Shown: positions 16,582 to 25,461 of the stretch, one piece after another
Layout: the number at the start of each line of letters is the position of its first letter
Numbering within the stretch: the stretch's first letter is position 1
The notes under the pieces: model-generated
Told to the model about the DNA's origin: nothing
Database searches by the model: none
The model's input: the letters and a program-made list of their open reading frames with translations, nothing else
Position numbers and translations under genes: made by a program
Source: Streptomyces niveus
GTDB lineage: Bacteria; Actinomycetota; Actinomycetes; Streptomycetales; Streptomycetaceae
Length of the DNA: 64,000 bases
NCBI RefSeq assembly: GCF_002009175.1
Contig: NZ_CP018047.1
Span: 4,712,001 to 4,776,000, forward strand
Direction of reading: 5' to 3'

Positions 16582-18197
16582 CTACGGAAAGCACCAGCGT
16601 TCCCGCACCCTCCGGACGCGGATCGACAGCGCGCGGACCGGCCGCCCCCGGTGGGCCCGGGCAGACGACCGTCAAGGACGCCGCACGGCCACCGCTCGGG
16701 TACGCGTCGATCACCTCCCGGCAGGACGCGAGCGACCGCCTCGCGCTGCCACCCCGCCGCCCTACGGCCGCCCCCCTGCGCTTCGGGCTGCCGCTCCTCG
16801 CCTCCGACTGGGCGTCCGCCCTGCTCGGCACCGCGTTACTCGACTCCGGACAGCGTCACGCGGTGCTGATCGCGCAACTCCTGGTCTGCGTCGCCATTCT
16901 CAACGCGTACGCCGGTCTCTACCGCCCGTCGGGCCCCCGGACCGCCCTGGACGAATTCCCCGCACTGGCCGCGCGCACCCTCGTCGCCTGGTGCGCCTCC
17001 GCCGCGCTGCTCGCCGCGCTCCACCCCTCGCACGCGCTGAGCCTCACCGCCCTGCTGGCCGGCAGCGCGACTCAACTGCTCCTCGCCTGCTGCGGCCGCG
17101 CCCTCGTCCACGGACACCGGCGGCGCACGGCGCGCAAGCGGCTGACCTCCGCGCTGGTCGTGGGGACGGGGCCGGCGGGCCGCCGGTTCGCCGCGCTGTT
17201 CGCCCGGCATCCCGAGTACGGCCTGCGGCCCGTCGGCATCGTCGCCCCCGCGGAGGGGGACGGCCCCGGCGACCCGGACGGCGGCCCGCGCCACGGCGGC
17301 GTCGGCGAGGACCACCCCGCCGACGCGGACACCCCCGCCCCCGGACTCCCCGTGCTGAGCACCGTCGAGGAGATCCACCGCGCCGTCATCCAGAACGGTG
17401 TCCGGCAGGCCGTGTTCGTCGACGGCACGGCCGGTGCCGGAGGCGAAGTGGACCGCGCCGCGCTCGTCTCCCTCTTCCACGAGTACGGCTGCGCCACCTG
17501 GTTCGTCGGCGCCGGCCCCTGGGAAACGGTCGTCCGATCCGGCGCAGGCGCCCGCCGCGGCATGTCCCAGCACGTCTGGGGCTACACCTGCCAACGCGTC
17601 GACCCGCCCACCGCACCCCGCGGCGCCCTCGCCAAGCGCCTGCTCGACATCGCCGTCGCGGCACTCGCGCTGGTCGCCGTATCACCGGTACTGCTGGCCT
17701 GCGCGCTCGCCGTACGGTTCCTCGACGGGCCCGGTGTGCTGTTCCGTCAGGAACGCGTCGGACAGAACGGCCGCCCCTTCACCGTGCTGAAGTTCCGCAC
17801 CCTGCGCCCGGCCGACGACACCGAGGCGGCCACCCGCTGGTCCGTCGCCAACGACCGGCGGATGAGCGCGGTCGGCCACATCCTGCGCCGTACGTCGATG
17901 GACGAACTCCCGCAGATCTGGAACGTCCTGCGCGGCGACATGAGCCTCGTCGGACCCCGCCCCGAACGCCCCTTCTTCGTCGCCAACTTCAGCAAGACCC
18001 ACCCCGGCTACGCGGCACGCCACCGGATGCCCGTCGGTATCACCGGTCTCGCGCAGGTCAACGGGCTGCGCGGGGACACCTCCATCGAGGACCGCTCCCG
18101 ATTCGACAACCACTACATCGACCACTGGTCGTTGTGGCAGGACGTGTGCATCATCATCCGAACCGCCCTCTCCCTCGTCCGCCCGGCGGGGAGCTGA
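16578..18197 (+). CDS. Exopolysaccharide polyprenyl glycosylphosphotransferase
   Basis: 539 aa from the GTG at 16578, overlapping the upstream stop by 4 nt. The N-terminal half carries a membrane bundle (SDWASALLGTALL, AVLIAQLLVCVAILNAYAGLY, further helices) and a CoA-binding-like fold (LVVGTGPAGRRFAALFARHPEYGLRPVG). The C-terminal half is the bacterial sugar transferase domain: KRLLDIAVAALALV, GPGVLFRQERVGQNGRPF, VLKFRTLR, DELPQIWNVLRGDMSLVGPRPERP and GITGLAQVNGLRG. It transfers a sugar-1-phosphate to undecaprenyl phosphate and so starts the EPS repeat unit. Confidence 0.95.
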   Translation: MTTESTSVPAPSGRGSTARGPAAPGGPGQTTVKDAARPPLGYASITSRQDASDRLALPPRRPTAAPLRFGLPLLASDWASALLGTALLDSGQRHAVLIAQLLVCVAILNAYAGLYRPSGPRTALDEFPALAARTLVAWCASAALLAALHPSHALSLTALLAGSATQLLLACCGRALVHGHRRRTARKRLTSALVVGTGPAGRRFAALFARHPEYGLRPVGIVAPAEGDGPGDPDGGPRHGGVGEDHPADADTPAPGLPVLSTVEEIHRAVIQNGVRQAVFVDGTAGAGGEVDRAALVSLFHEYGCATWFVGAGPWETVVRSGAGARRGMSQHVWGYTCQRVDPPTAPRGALAKRLLDIAVAALALVAVSPVLLACALAVRFLDGPGVLFRQERVGQNGRPFTVLKFRTLRPADDTEAATRWSVANDRRMSAVGHILRRTSMDELPQIWNVLRGDMSLVGPRPERPFFVANFSKTHPGYAARHRMPVGITGLAQVNGLRGDTSIEDRSRFDNHYIDHWSLWQDVCIIIRTALSLVRPAGS

Positions 18198-18198
18198 A

Positions 18199-19644
18199 GT
18201 GGCCCACGCCCGAGGCGCGCCGCTCCTGGCCCCCCGTACCGAATCGAACCCCCTCCGGCCCCCTCCGTACTCCTACGCCCGCGAACGCGACCGGAACTGG
18301 CGGGACTGGCGTGGCACGCCGCGCCGGGTCGCCCCGCTGCTGCCGATCCTCGCCGTCGTGGCCCTGCTCGCCGTCCCGGTGGCGGGCTCCGCCGCTGACG
18401 GATCACCCGGCTCCGGGACGGTCGCCGACGCCGCGTCCGGGCTGCTGGTCCTCTTCTGCCTGGTACGGGTGGTGCGCGAGCGCGCCCGGCCGCTGACCCG
18501 AACGGCCGCGCTGGTACTGGGACTTCCCGTCTTCGGCGTCTGCGCCGCCTCGATCACGTCCTACGACCCCGCGTCCAGCCTGCCGGGCGTCGCGCGTTAC
18601 CTCCAGATCTTCGTGCTGGTACCCGGCGCCCTGCTCCTGCTGATCAGGCACCGCCGGGACTTCCGGCTCGTCGCCTGGGCGATGGTGGCCCTCGCCCTGG
18701 TGCAGGGGCTCATCGGCGTCGTCCAGTACCTGACCGGCACCGGCGCCTCGTACATGGGCGAGGACATCCGCGCCGTCGGCACGTTCGGTCCCACCGACGT
18801 CATGGGCATGGCCACCGTCGTGTCGTACGGACTGGTCGCCGCGGTCGGACTGGCCCTGGGCGCGGGGACGGAGAGCGGACCGGCGGGCGTCCGTGAGGTG
18901 CCGCGCGGACAGCGCGCCGCCGCGCTCGGCTGCGCCGCACTGCTGTTCCTGCCGCTCGTGGTCTCCTTCAGCCGGGGCGCGTGGATCGCGACGGTCGTGG
19001 CCGTCACGCTGCAACTCGCGCTCTCCGGGCCGCGCCGCGCGGCCCGCGTCGCGCTCGTCACGGCGGCCCTCGGCGTCGTACTCGTCGGCGGACTCGGCAT
19101 CGGCTCGCAGATGGTCTCCGAACGGCTCGGCAGCATCACCGAAGTCACCGAGGCACCCGACAGGTCGGTCACCGACCGGTACACGATGTGGGCGGCGGCG
19201 GGCGGGATGTGGCGGACCGACCCCGTCACCGGCGTCGGACTGAAGGGCTTCCCCGCCTACCGCGACAGCCACTCCTCGATCGCGCTGTCGTCGGGCAGCG
19301 ACACGGCGGGCGCGGGGATGGCATTCCAGCGCCAGCCGCTGCTCTCCCCGCACAACATGTATCTGCTGGTCCTCAGCGAACAGGGAATCATCGGCCTGCT
19401 GGCCCTCGCCGGGAGCTGGGCGGCGCTGCTCGTGCTCGCCCTGCGGCGACTGCCCGGCAAGCGCCGTGGCCGTACGGGCGCCGACTGCGCGCTCGTCGCC
19501 GTCGGGCTGTTGGTCTGGCAACTGGTGGACTTCGGTTACGCGGACATCGGCGGGCCGTCCACGGTGCTCACCGCCGTCGTGCTCGGGCTGGCCGCGTGGT
19601 GGGCGCTCGACCGGCGGGCCGACCGGGGACCGGGTGCGGCGTGA
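18199..19644 (+). CDS. O-antigen ligase/polymerase family membrane protein
   Basis: 481 aa, GTG at 18199 with GGGGAG about 7 nt upstream. About 11 membrane segments. The large outer loop and the region FSRGAWIATVVAVTL, TDRYTMWAAAGGMWRTDPVTGVGLKGFPAYRD and SPHNMYLLVLSEQGIIGLLAL are characteristic of the WaaL/Wzy family. In this operon it is most likely the Wzy-type polymerase that joins lipid-linked repeat units outside the membrane. The next gene overlaps its stop by 4 nt. Confidence 0.9.
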   Translation: MAHARGAPLLAPRTESNPLRPPPYSYARERDRNWRDWRGTPRRVAPLLPILAVVALLAVPVAGSAADGSPGSGTVADAASGLLVLFCLVRVVRERARPLTRTAALVLGLPVFGVCAASITSYDPASSLPGVARYLQIFVLVPGALLLLIRHRRDFRLVAWAMVALALVQGLIGVVQYLTGTGASYMGEDIRAVGTFGPTDVMGMATVVSYGLVAAVGLALGAGTESGPAGVREVPRGQRAAALGCAALLFLPLVVSFSRGAWIATVVAVTLQLALSGPRRAARVALVTAALGVVLVGGLGIGSQMVSERLGSITEVTEAPDRSVTDRYTMWAAAGGMWRTDPVTGVGLKGFPAYRDSHSSIALSSGSDTAGAGMAFQRQPLLSPHNMYLLVLSEQGIIGLLALAGSWAALLVLALRRLPGKRRGRTGADCALVAVGLLVWQLVDFGYADIGGPSTVLTAVVLGLAAWWALDRRADRGPGAA

Positions 19645-21551
19645 CCGATCTGACGGACGCGACACAGTCGCCGACGGCGAAGACCACCCGGACCCCGGAG
19701 ACCGTGAACAGCACGGAGACCACGGACACCACGGAGATCACCAAGACCACTCGGACCGCCGGGCCCGCGGTCCCCGGCCGACGGCCCCCGCCGCCATCCA
19801 CACCCACGCCCGCGCACACCACAACCTCGCCGACCGAGAAGACCGATCAGGAGACGATCGGTCAGGAGAAGGCCGGTCAGGAGAAGGCCGATTCGGGCAG
19901 CCGGGGCGGCCACCTCTCCAACCGCTTCCTCGCCCGCGCCGCCCTGCTGACCGCAGTCCTCACCGCCGCCGGCGCGCTGCTCGGTCTCGTACGTGACCAG
20001 ACCATCGCCCACCTCTACGGCGCGGGCCCCGACACCGACGCCTTCCTCGTCGCCTGGACCGTCCCCGAAGTCGCCTCGACGCTGCTCATCGAGGACGCCA
20101 TGGCGCTCATCCTGGTGCCCGCCTTCAGCCTCGCGCTCGCGCGCCGGGCCACGGACCGGCCACTCCTCGACCGCGACCCCGTTCACACCCTGCTGCGTAC
20201 GACCCTGCCGGGGCTGCTCCTCGTTCTCAGCGCGGGCGCCGTCCTGCTGATGCTCGCGGCCCCGTGGGTCGTCGCCGTGCTGGCCCCCGGTCTGCCGGAC
20301 ACCCAACTGGCCGTCGACTGCACCCGGTTGACTGCGACGTGTGCCTTCAGTTTCGGTATCGCCGGATACTGCAGCGCCGCGTTGCGGGCGCACGGCAGCT
20401 TCGTACCGCCCGCGATGATCTACGTCGCGTACAACATCGGCATCATCGTCACGATGCTGGTCCTCAGCGACCGGCTCGGGGTGCGGGCGGCCGCGGCCGG
20501 GGTCGCCGTGGGCGGGGTCCTGATGGTCCTCGTACAGGCCCCGGTCGTCTGGCGGCGACTGCGCGAGCGCCGCGCGACGGCGGAGCAGACACGGGAGCAC
20601 GTCGACCAACTGCCCGCCGACGAACGACCGGCCGACGAACATCCCGCCGGCGAGCGACAGTCGGGCGAACAGCCCGGCGGCGGCGCCCGGCCCCTCGTCG
20701 CCCTCGGACTGCTGGCCCCCGTCATCGTCTTCGCCCTCACCCGCCAGTCCCAGGTCCTCATCGAACGCTTCCTCGCCGCTCCCCTGCCCGCCGGTGCCAT
20801 CTCGCATCTCAACTACGCGCAGAAGGTCGCGCAGATGCCGATGGTGCTTTCCCTGATGCTCTGCACCGTCACCTTCCCGGTGGTCGCCCGCGCCATGGCG
20901 GCCGGGGAGACCGACCGGGCCAGGCGGCGCGTCGAGCGGGACCTGGCACTCGCCGGTGTCATCGTGCTCGTCGGCGCCGCGACCGTCGTTGCCTGCGCGC
21001 CGCAGATCATCGAAATCCTCTTCCAGCGCGGCGCTTTCGACCGTGCGGACACGGCGGCCACCGCCACCGTGATGCGTGTGTACGCACTGGGGCTGCTCGG
21101 CCACACCCTCGTCGGGGCCCTCGTCCGCTGCTACTTCTCCGCCGCGCGTCCCCTGTGGTTCCCGGCGCTCGCCATGTTCCTCGGCCTCGCCCTCACCACC
21201 GCGGGCGGCGCGCTGCTCGTCGGCGTCTGGGGCGTCCTCGGGATCGCGGCGGGCAACGCGCTGGGCATCACCGTCACCGCCGTACTGCTCCTGAACGGCG
21301 TCGCCCGGCACAGCGTTCCGGTGCGAGTCCGCCACATGACCGGAGGGCTCGTCAAACTCAGCGCCGCCGCCGCTTCCGCGACCGGCGCCGGATGGATCTG
21401 CGGCGCCCTCATCCCCTCGCCGGTGCCGGCCGCGGCCGTCGCCTGCGTGGTGGTCGCCGCCGTGTTCCTCGTCATCGCCCGCGCCGTCCAGGCACCCGAG
21501 ATCGACTCCGTCATCCGCTCCGTCACACGAAAGTTCATCGATGTCCGCTGA
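19641..21551 (+). CDS. MurJ/MviN-family lipid-linked oligosaccharide flippase
   Basis: 636 aa from the GTG at 19641 (4-nt overlap). The first ~95 residues are a Thr/Glu/Pro-rich, probably disordered cytoplasmic tail (ETTDTTEITKTTR repeats). About 14 membrane helices follow, with MOP/MurJ features such as LLGLVRDQTIAHLYGAGPDTDAF, PAFSLALAR and the C-terminal IIEILFQRGAFDRADTAAT. MurJ flips lipid II; this paralogue in an EPS operon probably flips the EPS repeat unit (Wzx role). A tail of acidic/Asp-rich linker (ADERPADEHPAGERQSGEQ) interrupts the middle of the bundle. Confidence 0.9.
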   Translation: MTDLTDATQSPTAKTTRTPETVNSTETTDTTEITKTTRTAGPAVPGRRPPPPSTPTPAHTTTSPTEKTDQETIGQEKAGQEKADSGSRGGHLSNRFLARAALLTAVLTAAGALLGLVRDQTIAHLYGAGPDTDAFLVAWTVPEVASTLLIEDAMALILVPAFSLALARRATDRPLLDRDPVHTLLRTTLPGLLLVLSAGAVLLMLAAPWVVAVLAPGLPDTQLAVDCTRLTATCAFSFGIAGYCSAALRAHGSFVPPAMIYVAYNIGIIVTMLVLSDRLGVRAAAAGVAVGGVLMVLVQAPVVWRRLRERRATAEQTREHVDQLPADERPADEHPAGERQSGEQPGGGARPLVALGLLAPVIVFALTRQSQVLIERFLAAPLPAGAISHLNYAQKVAQMPMVLSLMLCTVTFPVVARAMAAGETDRARRRVERDLALAGVIVLVGAATVVACAPQIIEILFQRGAFDRADTAATATVMRVYALGLLGHTLVGALVRCYFSAARPLWFPALAMFLGLALTTAGGALLVGVWGVLGIAAGNALGITVTAVLLLNGVARHSVPVRVRHMTGGLVKLSAAAASATGAGWICGALIPSPVPAAAVACVVVAAVFLVIARAVQAPEIDSVIRSVTRKFIDVR

Positions 21552-22341
21552 CACGGTGCCCGCAGGCCCCCTGTGGGCAGCCATGTACCACTCCATCACC
21601 GACCCGACCGACGACCCCTACCAGGTGACCGTCTCGCCCGACCGGCTCGACCGGCAACTGCGCTGGCTGCGCCGCCGCCGGCTCACCGGCGTGAGCATGG
21701 AGCGCCTGCTCCTCGCCCGCGCGCGGGGCAGCCACGCCGGACTCGTCGGCCTCACCTTCGACGACGGCTACGCCGACTTCCTGACGAACGCCGTGCCGCT
21801 GCTGCACCGGTATCGGTTCACCGCCACCGTCTACGCACTCCCCGGCCGCCTCGGCGGCACCAACGAATGGGACCGCCTCGGCCCGCGCAAACCCCTCCTC
21901 ACGGAGGACGGCATCCGCGAGGCGGCGGCGGCCGGCATGGAGATCGGCTCGCACGGACTGCGCCACACCGATCTCACCAAGGCCGACGACGCGCTGCTGG
22001 CCGAGGAGACGCGCGGCAGCCGGGAGGCGCTGAGCGCGATCACGGGCACCGAAGTGACCGGCTTCTGCTACCCGTACGGCACGGTCGACGAGCGCGCCAT
22101 GGCCGCCGTACGGGACGCCGGTTACCGGTACGCCGTCGCCATCGACCCCGGCCCCCTCACCGGTCTGTTCGCCCTGCCGCGCCTCCACATCGGCCAGGAG
22201 GACACCGGGCCCCGGCTGTTCCTGAAGCGCGCCCTGCACGGCCGGCGGCGCGAGCCGGTCCCGTACGGCCCGTATCCGGCAGCCACGGCGGGCGTCGAGC
22301 GGTCGGGGACCGCGACCGTACCCGAGGGCGGCGGCGCATGA
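21541..22341 (+). CDS. Polysaccharide deacetylase (NodB homology domain)
   Basis: 266 aa, overlapping the flippase gene by 11 nt. NodB-type carbohydrate esterase: MYHSITD at the N-terminus, motif 1 TFDDGYAD (the catalytic base and metal Asp), motif 2 SHGLRHTDL (metal His pair), and GFCYPYG (motif 3). It lacks a signal peptide, so it probably acts on the lipid-linked unit or is not exported classically. It would remove N- or O-acetyl groups from the EPS. Confidence 0.9.
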   Translation: MSADTVPAGPLWAAMYHSITDPTDDPYQVTVSPDRLDRQLRWLRRRRLTGVSMERLLLARARGSHAGLVGLTFDDGYADFLTNAVPLLHRYRFTATVYALPGRLGGTNEWDRLGPRKPLLTEDGIREAAAAGMEIGSHGLRHTDLTKADDALLAEETRGSREALSAITGTEVTGFCYPYGTVDERAMAAVRDAGYRYAVAIDPGPLTGLFALPRLHIGQEDTGPRLFLKRALHGRRREPVPYGPYPAATAGVERSGTATVPEGGGA

Positions 22342-23522
22342 AGGTTCTGCACGTCATCACCGGCCTCGGCATCGGTGGTGCCGAACAGCAACTGCGCCTT
22401 TTGCTCGGCCGGTTGCCCACGGACAGCGCCGTCGTCACCCTCACCAACCCGGGCGCCGTCGCACGCGGCATCGTCGCCGACGGCTTCCCCGTCACGGACC
22501 TCGGCATAAGAGGCAACCGCGACATCGGCGCGCTGCCCCGGCTGACGGGACTGATCAAGGACGGCCGGTACGACCTGGTCCACACGCACCTCTACCGGGC
22601 CTGTGTGTACGGGCGCCTCGCCGCGCGCCTCGCGGGTGTACGCACCGTCGTCGCCACCGAGCACTCGCTGGGCGCCACCCAGATCGAGGGCCGCTCGCTG
22701 ACCGTCGGGGCCCGTGCCCTCTACCTCGGCAGCGAACGCCTCGGCACGGAGACCGTCGCCGTCTCGACGACCGTCGCCAACCGGCTGCGCCGCTGGGGCG
22801 TACGCCGCGACCGTGTCCATGTCGTTCCCAACGGCATCGACGTGCCGCGCTTCTCCTACGACGAGACGGCCCGGCACAAGGCGCGGGCCGAACTCGGCCT
22901 GCCCGCAGACGCGTTCGTGGTCGGCGGCATCGGCAGGCTCAGCGAGGGCAAGCGCTTCGACACGCTCGTCAGGGCCGTCGCCGCCCTGCCCGGTGCCCGA
23001 CTCCTGCTCGTCGGAGAGGGCCCCGAGCGCGACCGACTGCTCGACCTGGCGGCCGAGTTGGGGGCCGCCGACCGCGTCCTGCTGCACGGCGCGTGCGAGG
23101 ACCCGCCGCCGAACCCCGCCGACGGCAACGGACCTGATCTACCGTCACTGCTCGCAGCCATGGACCTCTTCGTCTCCACCTCCGCGGACGAGGCCTTCGG
23201 GCTCGCCGTGATCGAGGGCCTGGCCGCCGGGCTGCCCGTCCTGTACGTCACCTGCCCCGCTCTGACGGACCTGCCCGCCGACTCGGCGCCGACCGCGCGC
23301 CGGATCACCGGATCGGTGGACGGTCTCGTCGCCGAACTGGGCGCGGCACAGGGGCGGTTCGCGGCCGGAGACGGCCCGCCCCGGCTGCCGGTACCACCCG
23401 CCGCCCGCCACTACGACATCTCCCGCAGTGCCGAACAGCTGATGTCCGTCTACGACCGCGCCCTGCGCCGCAACGGCTCGTCCGAGCCCGCTGTCCGGCG
23501 CCCGGCCACCCCCGAGGAGTGA
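22338..23522 (+). CDS. Glycosyltransferase family 4 type
   Basis: 394 aa from the ATG at 22338 (4-nt overlap). GT-B fold: VLHVITGLGIGGAEQQLRLLL at the N-terminus, DLVHTHLYRACVYGRLAARL, VVPNGIDVPRF at the inter-domain link, IGRLSEGKRFDTLVRAV and the donor site DLFVSTSADEAFGLAVIEGLAAGLP. It is the second sugar transferase of the operon. The donor sugar cannot be read from sequence. Confidence 0.93.
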   Translation: MKVLHVITGLGIGGAEQQLRLLLGRLPTDSAVVTLTNPGAVARGIVADGFPVTDLGIRGNRDIGALPRLTGLIKDGRYDLVHTHLYRACVYGRLAARLAGVRTVVATEHSLGATQIEGRSLTVGARALYLGSERLGTETVAVSTTVANRLRRWGVRRDRVHVVPNGIDVPRFSYDETARHKARAELGLPADAFVVGGIGRLSEGKRFDTLVRAVAALPGARLLLVGEGPERDRLLDLAAELGAADRVLLHGACEDPPPNPADGNGPDLPSLLAAMDLFVSTSADEAFGLAVIEGLAAGLPVLYVTCPALTDLPADSAPTARRITGSVDGLVAELGAAQGRFAAGDGPPRLPVPPAARHYDISRSAEQLMSVYDRALRRNGSSEPAVRRPATPEE

Positions 23523-23529
23523 GATACCG

Positions 23530-24195
23530 ATGACCGACAAAGTGAACGGCCGACGCCGCGCGGGCAGTTGGCCCGGCCGCGTCCTGGCGAGGATCAGGGC
23601 ACTGCCCGTCTGGTGGATCGTGCCGGTCTGCGTCCTGGTCGGGGCGCTCGCGGGCGGCGGGTACGGGATGCTGCGCACCCCGCAGTACTCCGCCACCAGT
23701 TACGTGCTCGTCGTACCGACCGACAAGACCGATCCGGCCGCCGCGCTCGGCTTCGCGCAGGCGTACGGGCGGGTCGCCTCGCAGGTCGCCGCCGTCGGCG
23801 ACGCCCAGGTGTGGGCCGGGGTCTCCTCCAAGGTCCTGAAGGAGAACGTCACCACGGTCACCTCGCCCGACGCCCCGATGATCTCGGTGACCGCCACGTC
23901 GAGCGGCGCGCAGGCGGCCGTCAGCATGGCCGACGGCGTCGCGCGTTCCCTGGTGCTCAACGGCACGCAGATGCAGGGCAGTACGAACGTGAAGGTGGTC
24001 CAGTTCTCCCGCGCGGTCAAGCCCACCAGCCCCGTCTCCCCGTCGGTGCCGCTGGCCGCGCTCGTCGGCGCCGCCGCGGGCGGACTGCTCGGCGGACTCG
24101 GTGTGCTGGTCCGCCCCAAGCGCCGGCGCGAAGAGGTGCACGCGACGGTCCCCGGTCCGGCGACGGCATCCGTGCCGCAGACGGAGAGCGTGTGA
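23530..24195 (+). CDS. Wzz/YveK-like chain-length or co-polymerase protein
   Basis: 221 aa. Two membrane helices flank an external alpha domain: WWIVPVCVLVGALAGGGYGML near residue 27 and VPLAALVGAAAGGLLGGLGVLV near residue 175, the latter preceded by the PTSPVSPS proline-rich motif typical of Wzz/YveK. There is no C-terminal kinase domain. It would control polymer length together with the Wzy-type polymerase. Confidence 0.85.
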   Translation: MTDKVNGRRRAGSWPGRVLARIRALPVWWIVPVCVLVGALAGGGYGMLRTPQYSATSYVLVVPTDKTDPAAALGFAQAYGRVASQVAAVGDAQVWAGVSSKVLKENVTTVTSPDAPMISVTATSSGAQAAVSMADGVARSLVLNGTQMQGSTNVKVVQFSRAVKPTSPVSPSVPLAALVGAAAGGLLGGLGVLVRPKRRREEVHATVPGPATASVPQTESV

Positions 24196-25424
24196 TGGCG
24201 ACCGAATCGACCACCCGGAACGAAGGACCCGTCCGGCGGATCTTCGTGCGCGCGCGCTCGGCCCCGGCCATGCCCGTCCGCAGAGGCACCTTCACACCAC
24301 TGACGTCGGAGATCTGCCGGGACCCCGGCAGGTTCGGGGCGCTCGCGGCCGAATGGACCGCGCTGCACCGCCGCTCCGGCCCGGCCACCCCGTTCCAGAG
24401 CCACGCCTGGCTGCACTCCTGGTGGCTGTCGTACGGCACACCCGGCAGGCTCCGCGTCGTCCTCGTTCGCCGTGGCGGCACCCTCGTCGCCGCGGCCCCG
24501 CTGATGCTGACGCACCGGCCGGTCCCCGTCCTGGTCCAGCTCGGCGGCGGCATCTCCGACTTCTCCGACGTCCTGCTCGACGACGACTGCGCCGACAGCG
24601 CGGCCCCGGCGCTCGCCAAGGCCCTCGCCGTCGCCGCGCGCGGCGCGGTCATCGACCTGCGGGAGGTACGGCCCGGAGCCGCCGCCGAACGCGTCTACGA
24701 GTGCTGGGACGGCCCGCGCGACCGGCTGCCGGACTCGTCCTGTCTGGAGCTGCCCGCCGTCCCCATGGACGAACTGCTCGGCCGCCTCTCGTCGTCGCGC
24801 GCCCAGCGCGCCAGGGCCAAGATCCGCAAGATCGACTCGCTCGGCATCGAGGCGCGCGTGGTGCCCGCGGACGAGATCCCGACCGCCGTCGAACGCCTCC
24901 TGCATCTGCACCGGCTCCAGTGGCAGGGACGCGGCGTCACCACCGAACACCTCAGCGCCCGCTTCTCGGCGCATCTGACCCGCTCGGTGCGGTCCATGGT
25001 CGAGCACGGCGACGCGATGGTCACCGAGTTCCTGCTCGCGGGCGAAGTGGTGGCCGCCGACCTCACCCTGATGTCGCCGCGGCTCGGGGGCGGCTATCTG
25101 TACGGCGCCGACCCCATGCTGCGCGACCGGAAGGTCGACGTCGCCACGATGCTGCTGCGCGAGAGCGCCCGGCGGATCAGCGCCGACGGGCGCTCGACGC
25201 TGAGCATGCTGCGCGGCAACGAGCCGTACAAGCACCACTGGCGCCCGGAGACCGTCAGCAACCAGCGGCTGCTGATGGCGCGCGGTCTGCTGGCACCCTC
25301 GCTGCGGCTGGTCGCCGCCCAGGCCGCCGCGCGCGACCGGGCGGCCGTCCTGGTCAACGAGCGGCTGCCGGCGATGAAGGCGGGTCTGGCGAAGCGGACG
25401 GGTCGCGGCGACGGCAAGGGCTGA
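24195..25424 (+). CDS. CelD/BcsL-like GNAT acyltransferase
   Basis: 409 aa. The ATG at 24195 overlaps the previous stop (TGATG), with GGAGAG 6 nt upstream. It resembles the FemAB-like GNAT (Acetyltransf_6) family found in polysaccharide operons: a first half with TPFQSHAWLHSWWLSYG and VVLVRRGGTLVAAAPLML, and a second half with HRLQWQGRGV, LTLMSPRLGGGYLYGADPMLRDRKVDVATMLL and RGNEPYKHHW. It may acylate a sugar of the EPS. Last gene of the tightly packed EPS operon. Confidence 0.85.
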   Translation: MATESTTRNEGPVRRIFVRARSAPAMPVRRGTFTPLTSEICRDPGRFGALAAEWTALHRRSGPATPFQSHAWLHSWWLSYGTPGRLRVVLVRRGGTLVAAAPLMLTHRPVPVLVQLGGGISDFSDVLLDDDCADSAAPALAKALAVAARGAVIDLREVRPGAAAERVYECWDGPRDRLPDSSCLELPAVPMDELLGRLSSSRAQRARAKIRKIDSLGIEARVVPADEIPTAVERLLHLHRLQWQGRGVTTEHLSARFSAHLTRSVRSMVEHGDAMVTEFLLAGEVVAADLTLMSPRLGGGYLYGADPMLRDRKVDVATMLLRESARRISADGRSTLSMLRGNEPYKHHWRPETVSNQRLLMARGLLAPSLRLVAAQAAARDRAAVLVNERLPAMKAGLAKRTGRGDGKG

Positions 25425-25461
25425 TCCCGGAGGGATCCCTGCCGCCGCCGTGCCGGGGCGG